Positions 53,665 to 61,657 of a DNA stretch of 64,000 nucleotides are shown here, one piece after another; position 1 is the stretch's first letter; each line of letters starts with the position of its first letter. The translations under genes and the position numbers were made by a program. This DNA is from Endozoicomonas sp965198415 (lineage in GTDB: Bacteria > Pseudomonadota > Gammaproteobacteria > Pseudomonadales > Endozoicomonadaceae), in contig CBDAPN010000032.1 of NCBI GenBank assembly GCA_965198415.1, positions 1,674,001-1,738,000 on the forward strand, read 5' to 3'. The notes under the pieces are model-generated. The model was not told where the DNA came from and did no database searches. It was given only the letters and a program-made list of their open reading frames with translations.

Positions 53665-53688
53665 AAGGCTAGCCTTCTAAGGGACGTT
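53653..53688. repeat. 36-base inverted repeat at the rppH-ptsP junction
   Basis: Two 18-base arms meet without a loop and differ at one pair; the left arm starts AACGTCCCTTA and the right arm ends TAAGGGACGTT. It contains the rppH stop codon. It lacks a T-run, so it may process or attenuate the rppH-ptsP transcript. Confidence 0.6.
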
Positions 53689-53711
53689 AATCGACCGGGT
53701 ATTTAATAGGC

Positions 53712-55991
53712 ATGCTACACACCCTGCGCAATATCGTACAGGAAGTCAGTTCCGCCTCTGACCTACAGACGGCTCTGCAAATTATTGTGCATCGAGTCCG
53801 CAGGGCGATGAAAACCGAGGTATGCTCAGTCTACTTGTACGATGCCGAAAGCACGACTTACACACTAATGGCCTCAGAAGGTCTGAACGCCGCTTCCGTG
53901 GGTTCGGTTACCTTGTCTCATTCTGAAGGGCTGGTAGGTCAGGTGGGTCTGCGTGAAGAGCCGATCAACCTCGAAGACGCCGCCTCACACCCTAAATTCC
54001 ACTACATCCGCGAAACCGGTGAAGAGCGTTTCACGTCCTTTTTAGGTGTACCGATTATTCATCACCGCAGTACCCTCGGTGTGCTTATCGTACAGCAAAT
54101 AGAGAGGCGGCGGTTTGATGAGCATGAAGAAGCGTTTCTGGTCACCATGTCTGCACAGCTAGCAGGCGTTATCGCCCATGCACAGGCGACCGGTTCAATC
54201 AATAATGTCACTACAACCAAAGCCAAAAGTAACAGAATAGCCCGCTTTCAAGGCAGTGCTGGTGCTAGTGGCGTTGCCATTGGTATGGCGGTTGTGGTTT
54301 CGCCCCCTGCCGATTTAAGCGCAGTCCCTGACCGCACCTGCCAAGATGTTGAATCGGAATTGGCACTCCTCGACAAGGCGCTGGCGGCGGTTCGGGAAGA
54401 GATGAAAGACACCGCCGAACGGCTTTCTGCGCGCTTGCCAGCTGAAGAACAGGCGCTGTTTGATGTCTACCTGAAAATGCTGGACGACAACGCCTTCGGC
54501 TATGAAATTCGCCAACGCATTCATGCCGGCTCCTGGGCTCAGGGCGCCCTGAGACAAGTAACTGAAGAGTACATTTGCAGCTTTGAGATGATGGATGACC
54601 ATTACCTCAGAGAACGAGCGGCCGATGTGCGCGACCTTGGACGACGCATGTTGTCTTATCTGCAAAAAGGTGAACACGCCCGCATTGAGTACCCAACAAA
54701 CACCATTCTCATCAGCGAAGAACTTTCACCAGTGATGCTTGGGGATGTGCCAAAAGACTCGCTGGCCGGCCTGGTATCAGTCCAGGGTTCGCACAACTCC
54801 CACGTTGCCATTCTTGCCCGGGCTTTAGGGGTACCGACCGTGATGGGCGTATTGGAATTACCGGTACAAAAACTGGCGGGAAAACAGTTAATTGTGGATG
54901 GCAATCTTGGCTTAGTGTTCTCCTCGCCCGCCCGGGAGCTGTTGGACTACTACATTGAAGTGCTTGAAGAAGAAAAGCAGTTTAGCCAAGGGCTCGAAGC
55001 CATCCGTGACTTACCCTGTGAAACACCAGACAACTACCGCATTCCACTCTGGGTCAACACCGGCCTGATGACCGATACCATTCGCTCCCTTGACCGGGGA
55101 GCCGAAGGCGTTGGCCTTTACAGAACCGAAGTACCTTTTATGGTGCGGGATCGCTTCCCAAGCGAAGCAGAGCAGGAAAAAATCTATCGCTACCAGCTTG
55201 AAGCCTTTGCCCCCAGACCCGTCACTATGAGAACTTTAGACATTGGTGGCGACAAATCCCTCAGTTACTTTCCTATCAAAGAAGATAACCCGTTCCTCGG
55301 CTGGCGTGGTATTCGCGTCACCCTTGATCATCCGGAAATCTTTCTGGTACAAGTTCGAGCCATGCTCAAGGCCAGCGCCGGCCTTGACAACCTGCGGATT
55401 ATGCTGCCTATGGTGTCCAGCATATTTGAAGTAGAAGAAGCGCAACATCTCATCCACCGCGCCCATGCAGAAGTGATCGCTGAAGGCCTTAACGCAACCA
55501 TGCCCCCGATTGGTGTCATGGTTGAAGTACCGGCGGCGGTTTACATGGTCAAACACTTAGCCCAGCGCGTGGATTTTCTCTCCATCGGCTCCAATGACCT
55601 CGTCCAATACCTATTGGCTGTTGATCGCAACAACCCGCGGGTTTCGGGTCTTTATCACTCATTCCACCCCGCCGTGCTGCACGCCTTGCAGAAAATTGTT
55701 GATGATGCCCACGAAGAGGGTAAATCCGTAAGTATTTGTGGTGAAATGGCAGGCGACCCCGCCGCCGCCGTACTGCTGATGGCCATGGGCTTTGATTCAC
55801 TATCTATGAGCGCCGTGAACCTGCTTAAAGTGAAGTGGGTATTACGTCGTGTCAGTATGGATCAGGCGAAAAAGATTTTGTCGGATCTGCTGAATTATGA
55901 CAACGCTCAGGTCATCCGCAGCTCTTTGGAACTGGCCTTAAACAAAGAGGGCATAGGCAAGGCGTTGGGCATCAAAAACCGCCGATTTTAG
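53712..55991 (+). CDS. ptsP: phosphoenolpyruvate-protein phosphotransferase PtsP (enzyme I-Ntr)
   Basis: 759 residues. An N-terminal GAF domain (residues ~15-160) precedes the enzyme I modules: the PEP-utiliser N-terminal and swivelling domain with the phospho-accepting His in GSHNSHVAILARALG near residue 364, and the C-terminal TIM barrel with GLYRTEVPFM, MRTLDIGGDK and the Cys-bearing SICGEMAGDP. It starts the nitrogen PTS, passing phosphate to NPr and EIIA-Ntr, which regulate potassium, nitrogen and stress physiology. The GAF domain in relatives senses glutamine or 2-oxoglutarate. Confidence 0.97.
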   Translation: MLHTLRNIVQEVSSASDLQTALQIIVHRVRRAMKTEVCSVYLYDAESTTYTLMASEGLNAASVGSVTLSHSEGLVGQVGLREEPINLEDAASHPKFHYIRETGEERFTSFLGVPIIHHRSTLGVLIVQQIERRRFDEHEEAFLVTMSAQLAGVIAHAQATGSINNVTTTKAKSNRIARFQGSAGASGVAIGMAVVVSPPADLSAVPDRTCQDVESELALLDKALAAVREEMKDTAERLSARLPAEEQALFDVYLKMLDDNAFGYEIRQRIHAGSWAQGALRQVTEEYICSFEMMDDHYLRERAADVRDLGRRMLSYLQKGEHARIEYPTNTILISEELSPVMLGDVPKDSLAGLVSVQGSHNSHVAILARALGVPTVMGVLELPVQKLAGKQLIVDGNLGLVFSSPARELLDYYIEVLEEEKQFSQGLEAIRDLPCETPDNYRIPLWVNTGLMTDTIRSLDRGAEGVGLYRTEVPFMVRDRFPSEAEQEKIYRYQLEAFAPRPVTMRTLDIGGDKSLSYFPIKEDNPFLGWRGIRVTLDHPEIFLVQVRAMLKASAGLDNLRIMLPMVSSIFEVEEAQHLIHRAHAEVIAEGLNATMPPIGVMVEVPAAVYMVKHLAQRVDFLSIGSNDLVQYLLAVDRNNPRVSGLYHSFHPAVLHALQKIVDDAHEEGKSVSICGEMAGDPAAAVLLMAMGFDSLSMSAVNLLKVKWVLRRVSMDQAKKILSDLLNYDNAQVIRSSLELALNKEGIGKALGIKNRRF

Positions 55992-55995
55992 CCGG

Positions 55996-56427
55996 TTATT
56001 TGCGACTTGCACTACTTTTAACAGGTGCAGGAACACCCATCAGCTTTACAATCACAGGCTGGGCAGGCGCTTCCCGGTGCTTGAACTTATAAAATAGCTG
56101 GATCTTGCTAATCGAGCTTTGCTGCGAAGTAGTCAAAGGCACGGTTCTTGAGTACGCATGCTCACCGTCGGCCTTAATCGTTTGCTGAAAGGCCACATTA
56201 AACACATCCCCTTTATCCAAATAGACTTTAGCCTGATGCAGCACAATATCACCGTGGGCAATATGAAAACGGAACTTACTGAATGACTGAGCACTTCTTG
56301 GATGAATAGTCAGATTATTCTCACTAAACCGAGCCTTGGCCTCTCCAAGCTCAACCCACTCATCACTGGCGACAACATTGAACACAAGCACCAGCAAACA
56401 CAACACAGAAATATTACGAAATACCAT
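55996..56427 (-). CDS. secreted DUF2541-like protein
   Basis: 143 residues with an N-terminal signal peptide (ISVLCLLVLVFNVVAS). The mature part looks like a small beta-sandwich (WVELGEAKARFSENNLTIH, FSKFRFHIAHGDIVLHQAKVYLDKGDVFNV), a pattern shared with DUF2541/YaaI-type periplasmic proteins; the tail is Lys/Pro/Ser-rich. Function unknown. It is convergent with ptsP (4 bases apart) and probably uses no shared terminator. The family call is by pattern only. Confidence 0.65.
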   Translation of the reverse strand: MVFRNISVLCLLVLVFNVVASDEWVELGEAKARFSENNLTIHPRSAQSFSKFRFHIAHGDIVLHQAKVYLDKGDVFNVAFQQTIKADGEHAYSRTVPLTTSQQSSISKIQLFYKFKHREAPAQPVIVKLMGVPAPVKSSASRK

Positions 56428-56770
56428 AAGAGAACCTCATAACAATAAGCTCTTTAGCATAGTTGATTTCTTCACAGCTTGAACCGGTCTTACCACGAGA
56501 AAAAATTGAAAAACTGTTTAACGGTTCAAACCATTCTGACTTATCAGTGATGTATTTATCAGCATTACTGACGCCTTATTTTAACGACGTCAATCGTATA
56601 ATAAACCAGACAACAACTATTGACTAGCAAGATATAGTCTGTAAATATCGCCAAAATAATAACGACAATAGAAGTTTATTCTGTGTCTATTTAAAAAATA
56701 AGGACTCACCTGCCAAAGCAAAAAGGCTTTGTAAGAAAACTTATAAAAATCACACCCTTAGGGAAAGAGA
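56428..56770. other. 343-bp divergent spacer upstream of yjgN
   Basis: AT-rich. TATAAT at 56597-56602 and TTGACT at 56620-56625 are candidate promoter pieces on the plus strand, but neither has a good partner at the right distance. AGGGAAAGAGA is the yjgN ribosome site. Confidence 0.35.
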
Positions 56771-57949
56771 ATGTCCGAAGTTGCTAGCCCGTTAAAGCAC
56801 GAGCCAAACCAGACTATAAGTATTAAAAAACATGAGGTTACCTTTACCGGCTCTGGATTTGAGTATTTCAAAATCTGGATTGTGAATATCATGTTGATGG
56901 TGCTGACATTAGGCATCTACTCAGCTTGGGCAAAAGTACGTAACAAACGCTATTTTTACGGCAACACACAACTTCAGGGTGCAAGCTTTGAGTACCACGC
57001 CAGCCCAATACAGATCTTAAAAGGTCGCCTGATTGCCTTTGTTGTCCTGCTTGCTTTTACATTGATCAATAATATCTATCCATTGCTTACGCCGGTGACC
57101 TTGGTGCTCGCGTTACTGGCTCTACCATTTGTTCTTTGGAGCAGCTATCGCTTTAATACCCGCATGAGTAGCTATCGGAATGTCCACTTTGGGTTTGCAT
57201 TGCCTTTATCCAGCGCGTACAAATACGCCGCCATTCCCGTGCTAATAGTCATGTGTTTTGTCCTTTTCTTATCCGTGCTGCCTGAGTATGAATTACAACA
57301 AAACGCTCTATTAATCAGTGCAGTAGCTACAATTGCTTTTTTATTATTTTACTTTTCCATACCGTATATCATGGCATTTTCCCAACGCCTGATTATCTCT
57401 AATTTTAAATACGGCACCTCTCAATTCACCAGCGGGATAAAAGCACCACAATATTACTTGATCTTTTTAATCTGGGCTCTGTGGGCGAGTGCATTAATGG
57501 TGATACTTGCTGCGGTCATTACTCTTACAGGCAGCCAAATCTTCTACAGTCTGGCTAACGGACCTGACGTGTTTTACGTTGCGACAGGCCTCTTATTCTT
57601 TATTTTCATCTTTATCTCTGCACTACAACAATCGTACTTCATTAGCCGCTTTCGTAATTATCGTTTTAACACGACGATGGTAAAAGACGTACAACTCAAG
57701 TCAAACGTTAAAATTATGCCGTTGGCATTTTTGCTCTTCAAAAACAGCGCGCTGGTTCTGCTTACCCTTGGTTTGTATTATCCATGGGCAAAAATTGCCA
57801 TGAGCAAACTCTTAGCTGAGAGCACATACCTAGAATCAGCGGAAAGTCTCGATCAGTTTGTGGCTTCAGAAAGTGGTAAAGCCTCTTCTTTGGGCGATGA
57901 GCTTAGTGAAGCATTTGATACCGATTTAGACTTAGGTGCAGGTTTCTAG
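56771..57949 (+). CDS. YjgN/DUF898 family membrane protein
   Basis: 392 residues with about eight membrane helices. The DUF898 repeat appears at both ends: FEYFKIWIVNIMLMVLTLGIYSAWAKVRNKRYFYGNT near residue 30 and FKNSALVLLTLGLYYPWAKIAMSKLLAEST near residue 330. Function is not established. The M48 protease gene follows 4 bases after the stop; this YjgN plus M48 pair is seen in many proteobacteria, which suggests that the protease works at the inner membrane with this protein. Confidence 0.9.
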   Translation: MSEVASPLKHEPNQTISIKKHEVTFTGSGFEYFKIWIVNIMLMVLTLGIYSAWAKVRNKRYFYGNTQLQGASFEYHASPIQILKGRLIAFVVLLAFTLINNIYPLLTPVTLVLALLALPFVLWSSYRFNTRMSSYRNVHFGFALPLSSAYKYAAIPVLIVMCFVLFLSVLPEYELQQNALLISAVATIAFLLFYFSIPYIMAFSQRLIISNFKYGTSQFTSGIKAPQYYLIFLIWALWASALMVILAAVITLTGSQIFYSLANGPDVFYVATGLLFFIFIFISALQQSYFISRFRNYRFNTTMVKDVQLKSNVKIMPLAFLLFKNSALVLLTLGLYYPWAKIAMSKLLAESTYLESAESLDQFVASESGKASSLGDELSEAFDTDLDLGAGF

Positions 57950-57953
57950 GCTA

Positions 57954-59174
57954 ATGATTAAGGGGAAGTGGCATCCGTCTAAAAGTTCTGCGTCGTTTGA
58001 TGCAGAGCTCGCTTTAAGTGAGCAAGAATACGTACTGCACACATCGCAGGAAGCTCATTCTACCGGCTCAGTAAACGACCTTAAAATAAGCGCTCGTCTC
58101 GGTAACATACCTCGTAAAATCGTGCTGCCTGACGGGAGCATGTTTGAAACCAATGACAACAATGCCATTGACGTCTGGCAAAAACAGTATCAACAGAAAA
58201 AAAACTGGCTGCATAAGATGGAGTCCAGCAGGCAATTTGCACTGGCAGGTATTCTGGTTACGGCCATCACGGCATTAATATTTTACCAATACGGATTACC
58301 GGCCGTTTCAAAAGGCTTAGCCTATGCTATTCCGGATTTCATCAGGCAGAGCCTGACCGAGCAGACCATGGAATCGCTGGACGAACTGTGGTTTGCACCA
58401 AGTGAGTTGCCAGAGTCGCAGCAACGTGAAATTCAACAGCATTTTGCCCAAATACTAACCCGGCTAAACTTAAACCCGGAAAATTATCCGGTAGCTTTTC
58501 GTCAAATGAGTGTTAAGCCTCTGAACCTGCAGCTACCCTGGGAAGAAAAGTGCGAAGCAGCCGCTGCAGCCACACTACCAGAGTCTTGCAAACAACCCGT
58601 AAAGCTAAATATTCCTAATGCTTTTGCGTTACCCGCAGGGCAAATTATTTTTACTGATGCACTGGTTAAACTGGCCCAATCCCAACACGATCTGGATGCA
58701 ATTTTTTTGCATGAAATTGCCCATGTAGAACAACGGCACGCTCTGCAGCAGTTAGCACAATCTTCAATTATTACCATCTCACTGGCTATGATAGTAGGCG
58801 ACGTTAGTGGTTTGGAGGAAATGGCTCTGGGTATTCCGGTAATATTACTAGGTTCAAAATATTCGCGAGAGTTTGAGACCGAAGCAGACCAGTACTCTTT
58901 TGAGCAAATGGTGAAACTTAACATTGATCCAATCCATTTTGCCAACATCATGCAGCGGATTGATTCGACTCAGTCCTCATTAGAACAGCAGAAAAATTTG
59001 GCTGAAACGACGAACCAAAAAGCAGACAGTCCTAACACGGAAGACTCAGAGCAAAGTCAGTTAGAGGCCATTGCCGCTTATCTATCTTCTCATCCGGAAA
59101 CAAAAAATCGTATTGAAGCGGCAAAACTCGCCTCACAAAACATGCGACGGGATGCTCCGCTGGCTGATCGGTAA
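57954..59174 (+). CDS. M48 family membrane metallopeptidase
   Basis: 406 residues. A beta-rich N-terminal segment is followed by one or two hydrophobic stretches (residues ~95-125), then the protease domain with zinc motif HEIAH at residues ~253-257 and the third ligand Glu in SREFETEADQYSFEQM near 308. A second hydrophobic region surrounds SIITISLAMIVGDVSG. The C-terminal 60 residues are Gln/Glu/Thr-rich. It resembles HtpX/BepA-like zinc proteases and likely acts at the membrane in quality control; the precise substrate is unknown. The ATG at 57954 lies 4 bases after the yjgN stop. Confidence 0.92.
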   Translation: MIKGKWHPSKSSASFDAELALSEQEYVLHTSQEAHSTGSVNDLKISARLGNIPRKIVLPDGSMFETNDNNAIDVWQKQYQQKKNWLHKMESSRQFALAGILVTAITALIFYQYGLPAVSKGLAYAIPDFIRQSLTEQTMESLDELWFAPSELPESQQREIQQHFAQILTRLNLNPENYPVAFRQMSVKPLNLQLPWEEKCEAAAAATLPESCKQPVKLNIPNAFALPAGQIIFTDALVKLAQSQHDLDAIFLHEIAHVEQRHALQQLAQSSIITISLAMIVGDVSGLEEMALGIPVILLGSKYSREFETEADQYSFEQMVKLNIDPIHFANIMQRIDSTQSSLEQQKNLAETTNQKADSPNTEDSEQSQLEAIAAYLSSHPETKNRIEAAKLASQNMRRDAPLADR

Positions 59175-59318
59175 TTAAATGCATAGCTAACCACCTACTG
59201 CCAACTTTACTAATACTTTACAATTAAAGTTGACTCACTTAAAATACGACGAGTGCTGAGTAGTTACAGCGTAACCTCTCAGCAAGCATTATAACTACCA
59301 ACACAAAAAGGAAAAAAA

Positions 59319-59666
59319 ATGGAGTATTTTGTTACCGCTCTAAAAAAATATGCAGAATTTGAGGGGAGAGCACGTAGAAAAGAATATTGGATGTTTGTTC
59401 TTTTCTACTTCATCTTCTATATCGTTGCTGCAGTTATTGACTCAATATTTGGTATGTTTCTGTTAAGCCCTCTTTATTCACTGGGCATGTTAATTCCAAG
59501 CATCAGTGTGTGTGCTCGGCGGTTACATGACACTGGTCGTAGTGGATGGTGGCAGCTTATTCACCTTATTCCTTTATTAGGGCAAATAGTAATGCTTGTC
59601 TTTTTGGTGCAAGACAGTCGCGACAAAAATGATTACGGTGAAAATCCGAAGTTGGCAGCCGTATAA
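59319..59666 (+). CDS. DUF805 family membrane protein (YhaH-like)
   Basis: 115 residues. The family pattern is intact: FEGRARRKEYWMFVLFY near the start, SISVCARRLHDTGRSGWW in the middle, and the end ENPKLAAV. Three membrane helices. Function unknown, though such proteins are common in stress-related neighbourhoods. AGGA precedes the ATG. It follows the M48 gene by 144 bases and ends before a double hairpin terminator. Confidence 0.92.
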   Translation: MEYFVTALKKYAEFEGRARRKEYWMFVLFYFIFYIVAAVIDSIFGMFLLSPLYSLGMLIPSISVCARRLHDTGRSGWWQLIHLIPLLGQIVMLVFLVQDSRDKNDYGENPKLAAV

Positions 59667-60045
59667 TTTGCCTAATAAGGGCTGGAACCTTCCCAGCTCT
59701 TTGCAAACCAGCCTAGATTCACGGCTGGTCTGCCCCTTCTGTAGGGGCAGTTTTCTCAGTGTGAATATTTTAGTTCACCCGGACCTCTATATTTTGGTTT
59801 AGTTTTTTCCTGCTTAGGCCGAGCCAACAGCAGCACTCCGTCTTGATATTAAGCATCTACCAAATCATCATTTATAATCTGTGGCAGGTTAAAACTTTTT
59901 ATAAAACTCAAATTGCAAATAATACAAAAGGTTGAATATGGTACTTAACCGTTCACAAGGCAGTAAGAAACAACAAACAGCTCTTTACCGCCCCTAAATT
60001 TACGTTTTTACTAAGGATACTTTGAGAGCAAACTTCACTTTCTTT
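59667..60045. other. 379-bp convergent spacer
   Basis: Beyond the double hairpin at 59706-59754 it is AT-rich and no gene or site was recognised up to the stop of the orphan at 60046. Confidence 0.4.
59706..59754 (+). terminator. double hairpin terminator after the DUF805 gene
   Basis: ACCAGCC / GGCTGGT (59708-59714 with 59723-59729) is followed at once by CTGCCCCT / AGGGGCAG (59730-59737 with 59743-59750) and TTTT. It closes the yjgN-M48-DUF805 group. Confidence 0.8.
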
Positions 60046-61179
60046 TTATTCATCAACTTTTGGCTTGACTAGCTCGCTTAAGATTCCTTGGAAAATATCT
60101 TCTTTAGTTTGGCTACTCTCAGCAACTTTCTCATCAACCCGTTCAATGATTTTTTCTCCATAGTCCTCATCAATTTTTGTCAGTGAGCTTGAAGATAAGA
60201 CGTCCCCTAAAGCTTTCATTAAAATATAAAATTGAATATTTGGTTCGAACTTATCCCGTAACTCCTTCTGGCATTCTTCAGTGATTGAGTTTTGATGTTT
60301 AGCCAGAATGTCCTTAATTTTACGGTGATCATTCTTCGGCATAGCGGATTTAACAATAAGAGCGTCTAGAGCCTCTTCTTTATTTTCCTCCCATAGCTCT
60401 TTAAAAACTATTATTCGGCAGATTGAAGCCCCAATGTCTGGGTGTTTTTCAAGTTTCTTATTTGCTTTTAATCTATCTATGATACATTGTTTTAATTCTA
60501 TTACTTGGTTGCTACTGCTGTTGTTAGCTATAAATATCTCGAGATTAGCAAGGGTCTTACAGACTTGATCTTGTAATAATTTATTAGACTGTTCAAAGCT
60601 AGTAAACAAGACGTTCTTAATGGTTTGGAATATTTTAAAGTCAGGCACTTGCTCTTTATTTTGTAAATTAGAAAATGAAACTTTCCCAGAAGCCAGATTC
60701 AAAACAATACCGCTTTTCGAGTGTAACGCTGGCCAATTATTAATGATATTTCTTCTGACTGCTTTACTATAACTAGAAAGCTCCAGCGTACTACCTTGTT
60801 CTTCTAGCCGTTCAAAGGCTTCTAAAAAACCCGCTCGTTTATCTAGATTCATTGAAAGGTTATAAAACTCATTAAGAGCCTCCGAGGTTATTGCCCCTTG
60901 TGCAAAACTTTCATCACTAATGTCTAAACGGAGGGTGTCTATATTTACTGTGATCTCACCTATTTCTCGCACTTTTACATCTTTAGAAAAAAACTTTTCA
61001 GCTAAATTTTCCAGCTCGTCAAGACTAAAATTAGTTTGTATAAATTTGTTTGTGATACTATCAGGTAGTTTTTCAACCAATCTGCGACCAAAAGACTCAG
61101 CAGTGTTCTCAACCTGTATACTGCCAGCACATGCAGCTGATTGTTGGTGTGCTTTATTTTGAATAGAAAAATCTGGCAT
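60046..61179 (-). CDS. orphan helical protein, unknown function
   Basis: 377 residues, no recognised family. The whole chain is polar and predicted helical, with many Lys/Glu/Asn and no signal peptide or membrane segment. Residues ~85-115 (VREIGEITVNIDTLRLDISD) look beta-rich, and residues 225-310 contain repeated Leu/Lys helices (IIVFKELWEENKEEALDAL). AAGG precedes the ATG. The DNA is AT-richer than the acyl-CoA dehydrogenase gene on its right. In composition and size it resembles the other orphans of this window and may likewise be an acquired host-interaction gene (inference). Confidence 0.72.
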   Translation of the reverse strand: MPDFSIQNKAHQQSAACAGSIQVENTAESFGRRLVEKLPDSITNKFIQTNFSLDELENLAEKFFSKDVKVREIGEITVNIDTLRLDISDESFAQGAITSEALNEFYNLSMNLDKRAGFLEAFERLEEQGSTLELSSYSKAVRRNIINNWPALHSKSGIVLNLASGKVSFSNLQNKEQVPDFKIFQTIKNVLFTSFEQSNKLLQDQVCKTLANLEIFIANNSSSNQVIELKQCIIDRLKANKKLEKHPDIGASICRIIVFKELWEENKEEALDALIVKSAMPKNDHRKIKDILAKHQNSITEECQKELRDKFEPNIQFYILMKALGDVLSSSSLTKIDEDYGEKIIERVDEKVAESSQTKEDIFQGILSELVKPKVDE

Positions 61180-61657
61180 AACTAACCTTTGTTCTTTAGT
61201 TTGAAAATAAAAATCAGATATTCCTTAAGCAACCTTCACATTAGACTGTTTCTTGCCTGCTTGACTTCATGCGTTTGTGATTTTCATGTAAAACAAGTGC
61301 AAATCTGACCAATGCCTCAAGCTGCCTTGCTGTTGAACGAGCAAAACTGGCCACGAAAAGTGTCGTTTAAAAAACCGTTCGATTGCTCTTGCCGGTTACG
61401 ACTTGCGAACATTGGCCTTGCCTGTTGGCTATCAAACAACCAAAACACACTTTACCGCCAAATAAAGCCATAACCACCAACCATCTCACTTTGAGGCTGA
61501 AAGCGCTGGGCGTAGTACTTAGGATCTGATATTCACCCGCAACAACTTTTGCCGACATGTATTGACAATTACCTTGTCTAAACGTAAGTTTCAAACGGTC
61601 GTTTGAATGAGCTACAATTAGTTACATCCACTAATAATAAAGATCGAGGATGATTCC
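61180..61657. other. 478-bp divergent spacer upstream of the acyl-CoA dehydrogenase gene
   Basis: Contains the palindromic operator at 61590-61607 and TACAAT at 61613-61618 as a likely -10. Upstream of that no further site or frame was recognised. Confidence 0.45.
61590..61607. promoter_or_regulatory. PsrA-like operator
   Basis: TTCAAACGGTCGTTTGAA: eight-base arms with a two-base centre. It contains CAAAC-N4-GTTTG, which fits the PsrA box of Pseudomonas (G/C-AAAC-N2-4-GTTT-G/C). PsrA is a fatty-acid-responsive TetR repressor of beta-oxidation genes. The box sits directly before the likely -10 (TACAAT, 61613-61618), a position where a repressor blocks polymerase. Confidence 0.65.
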
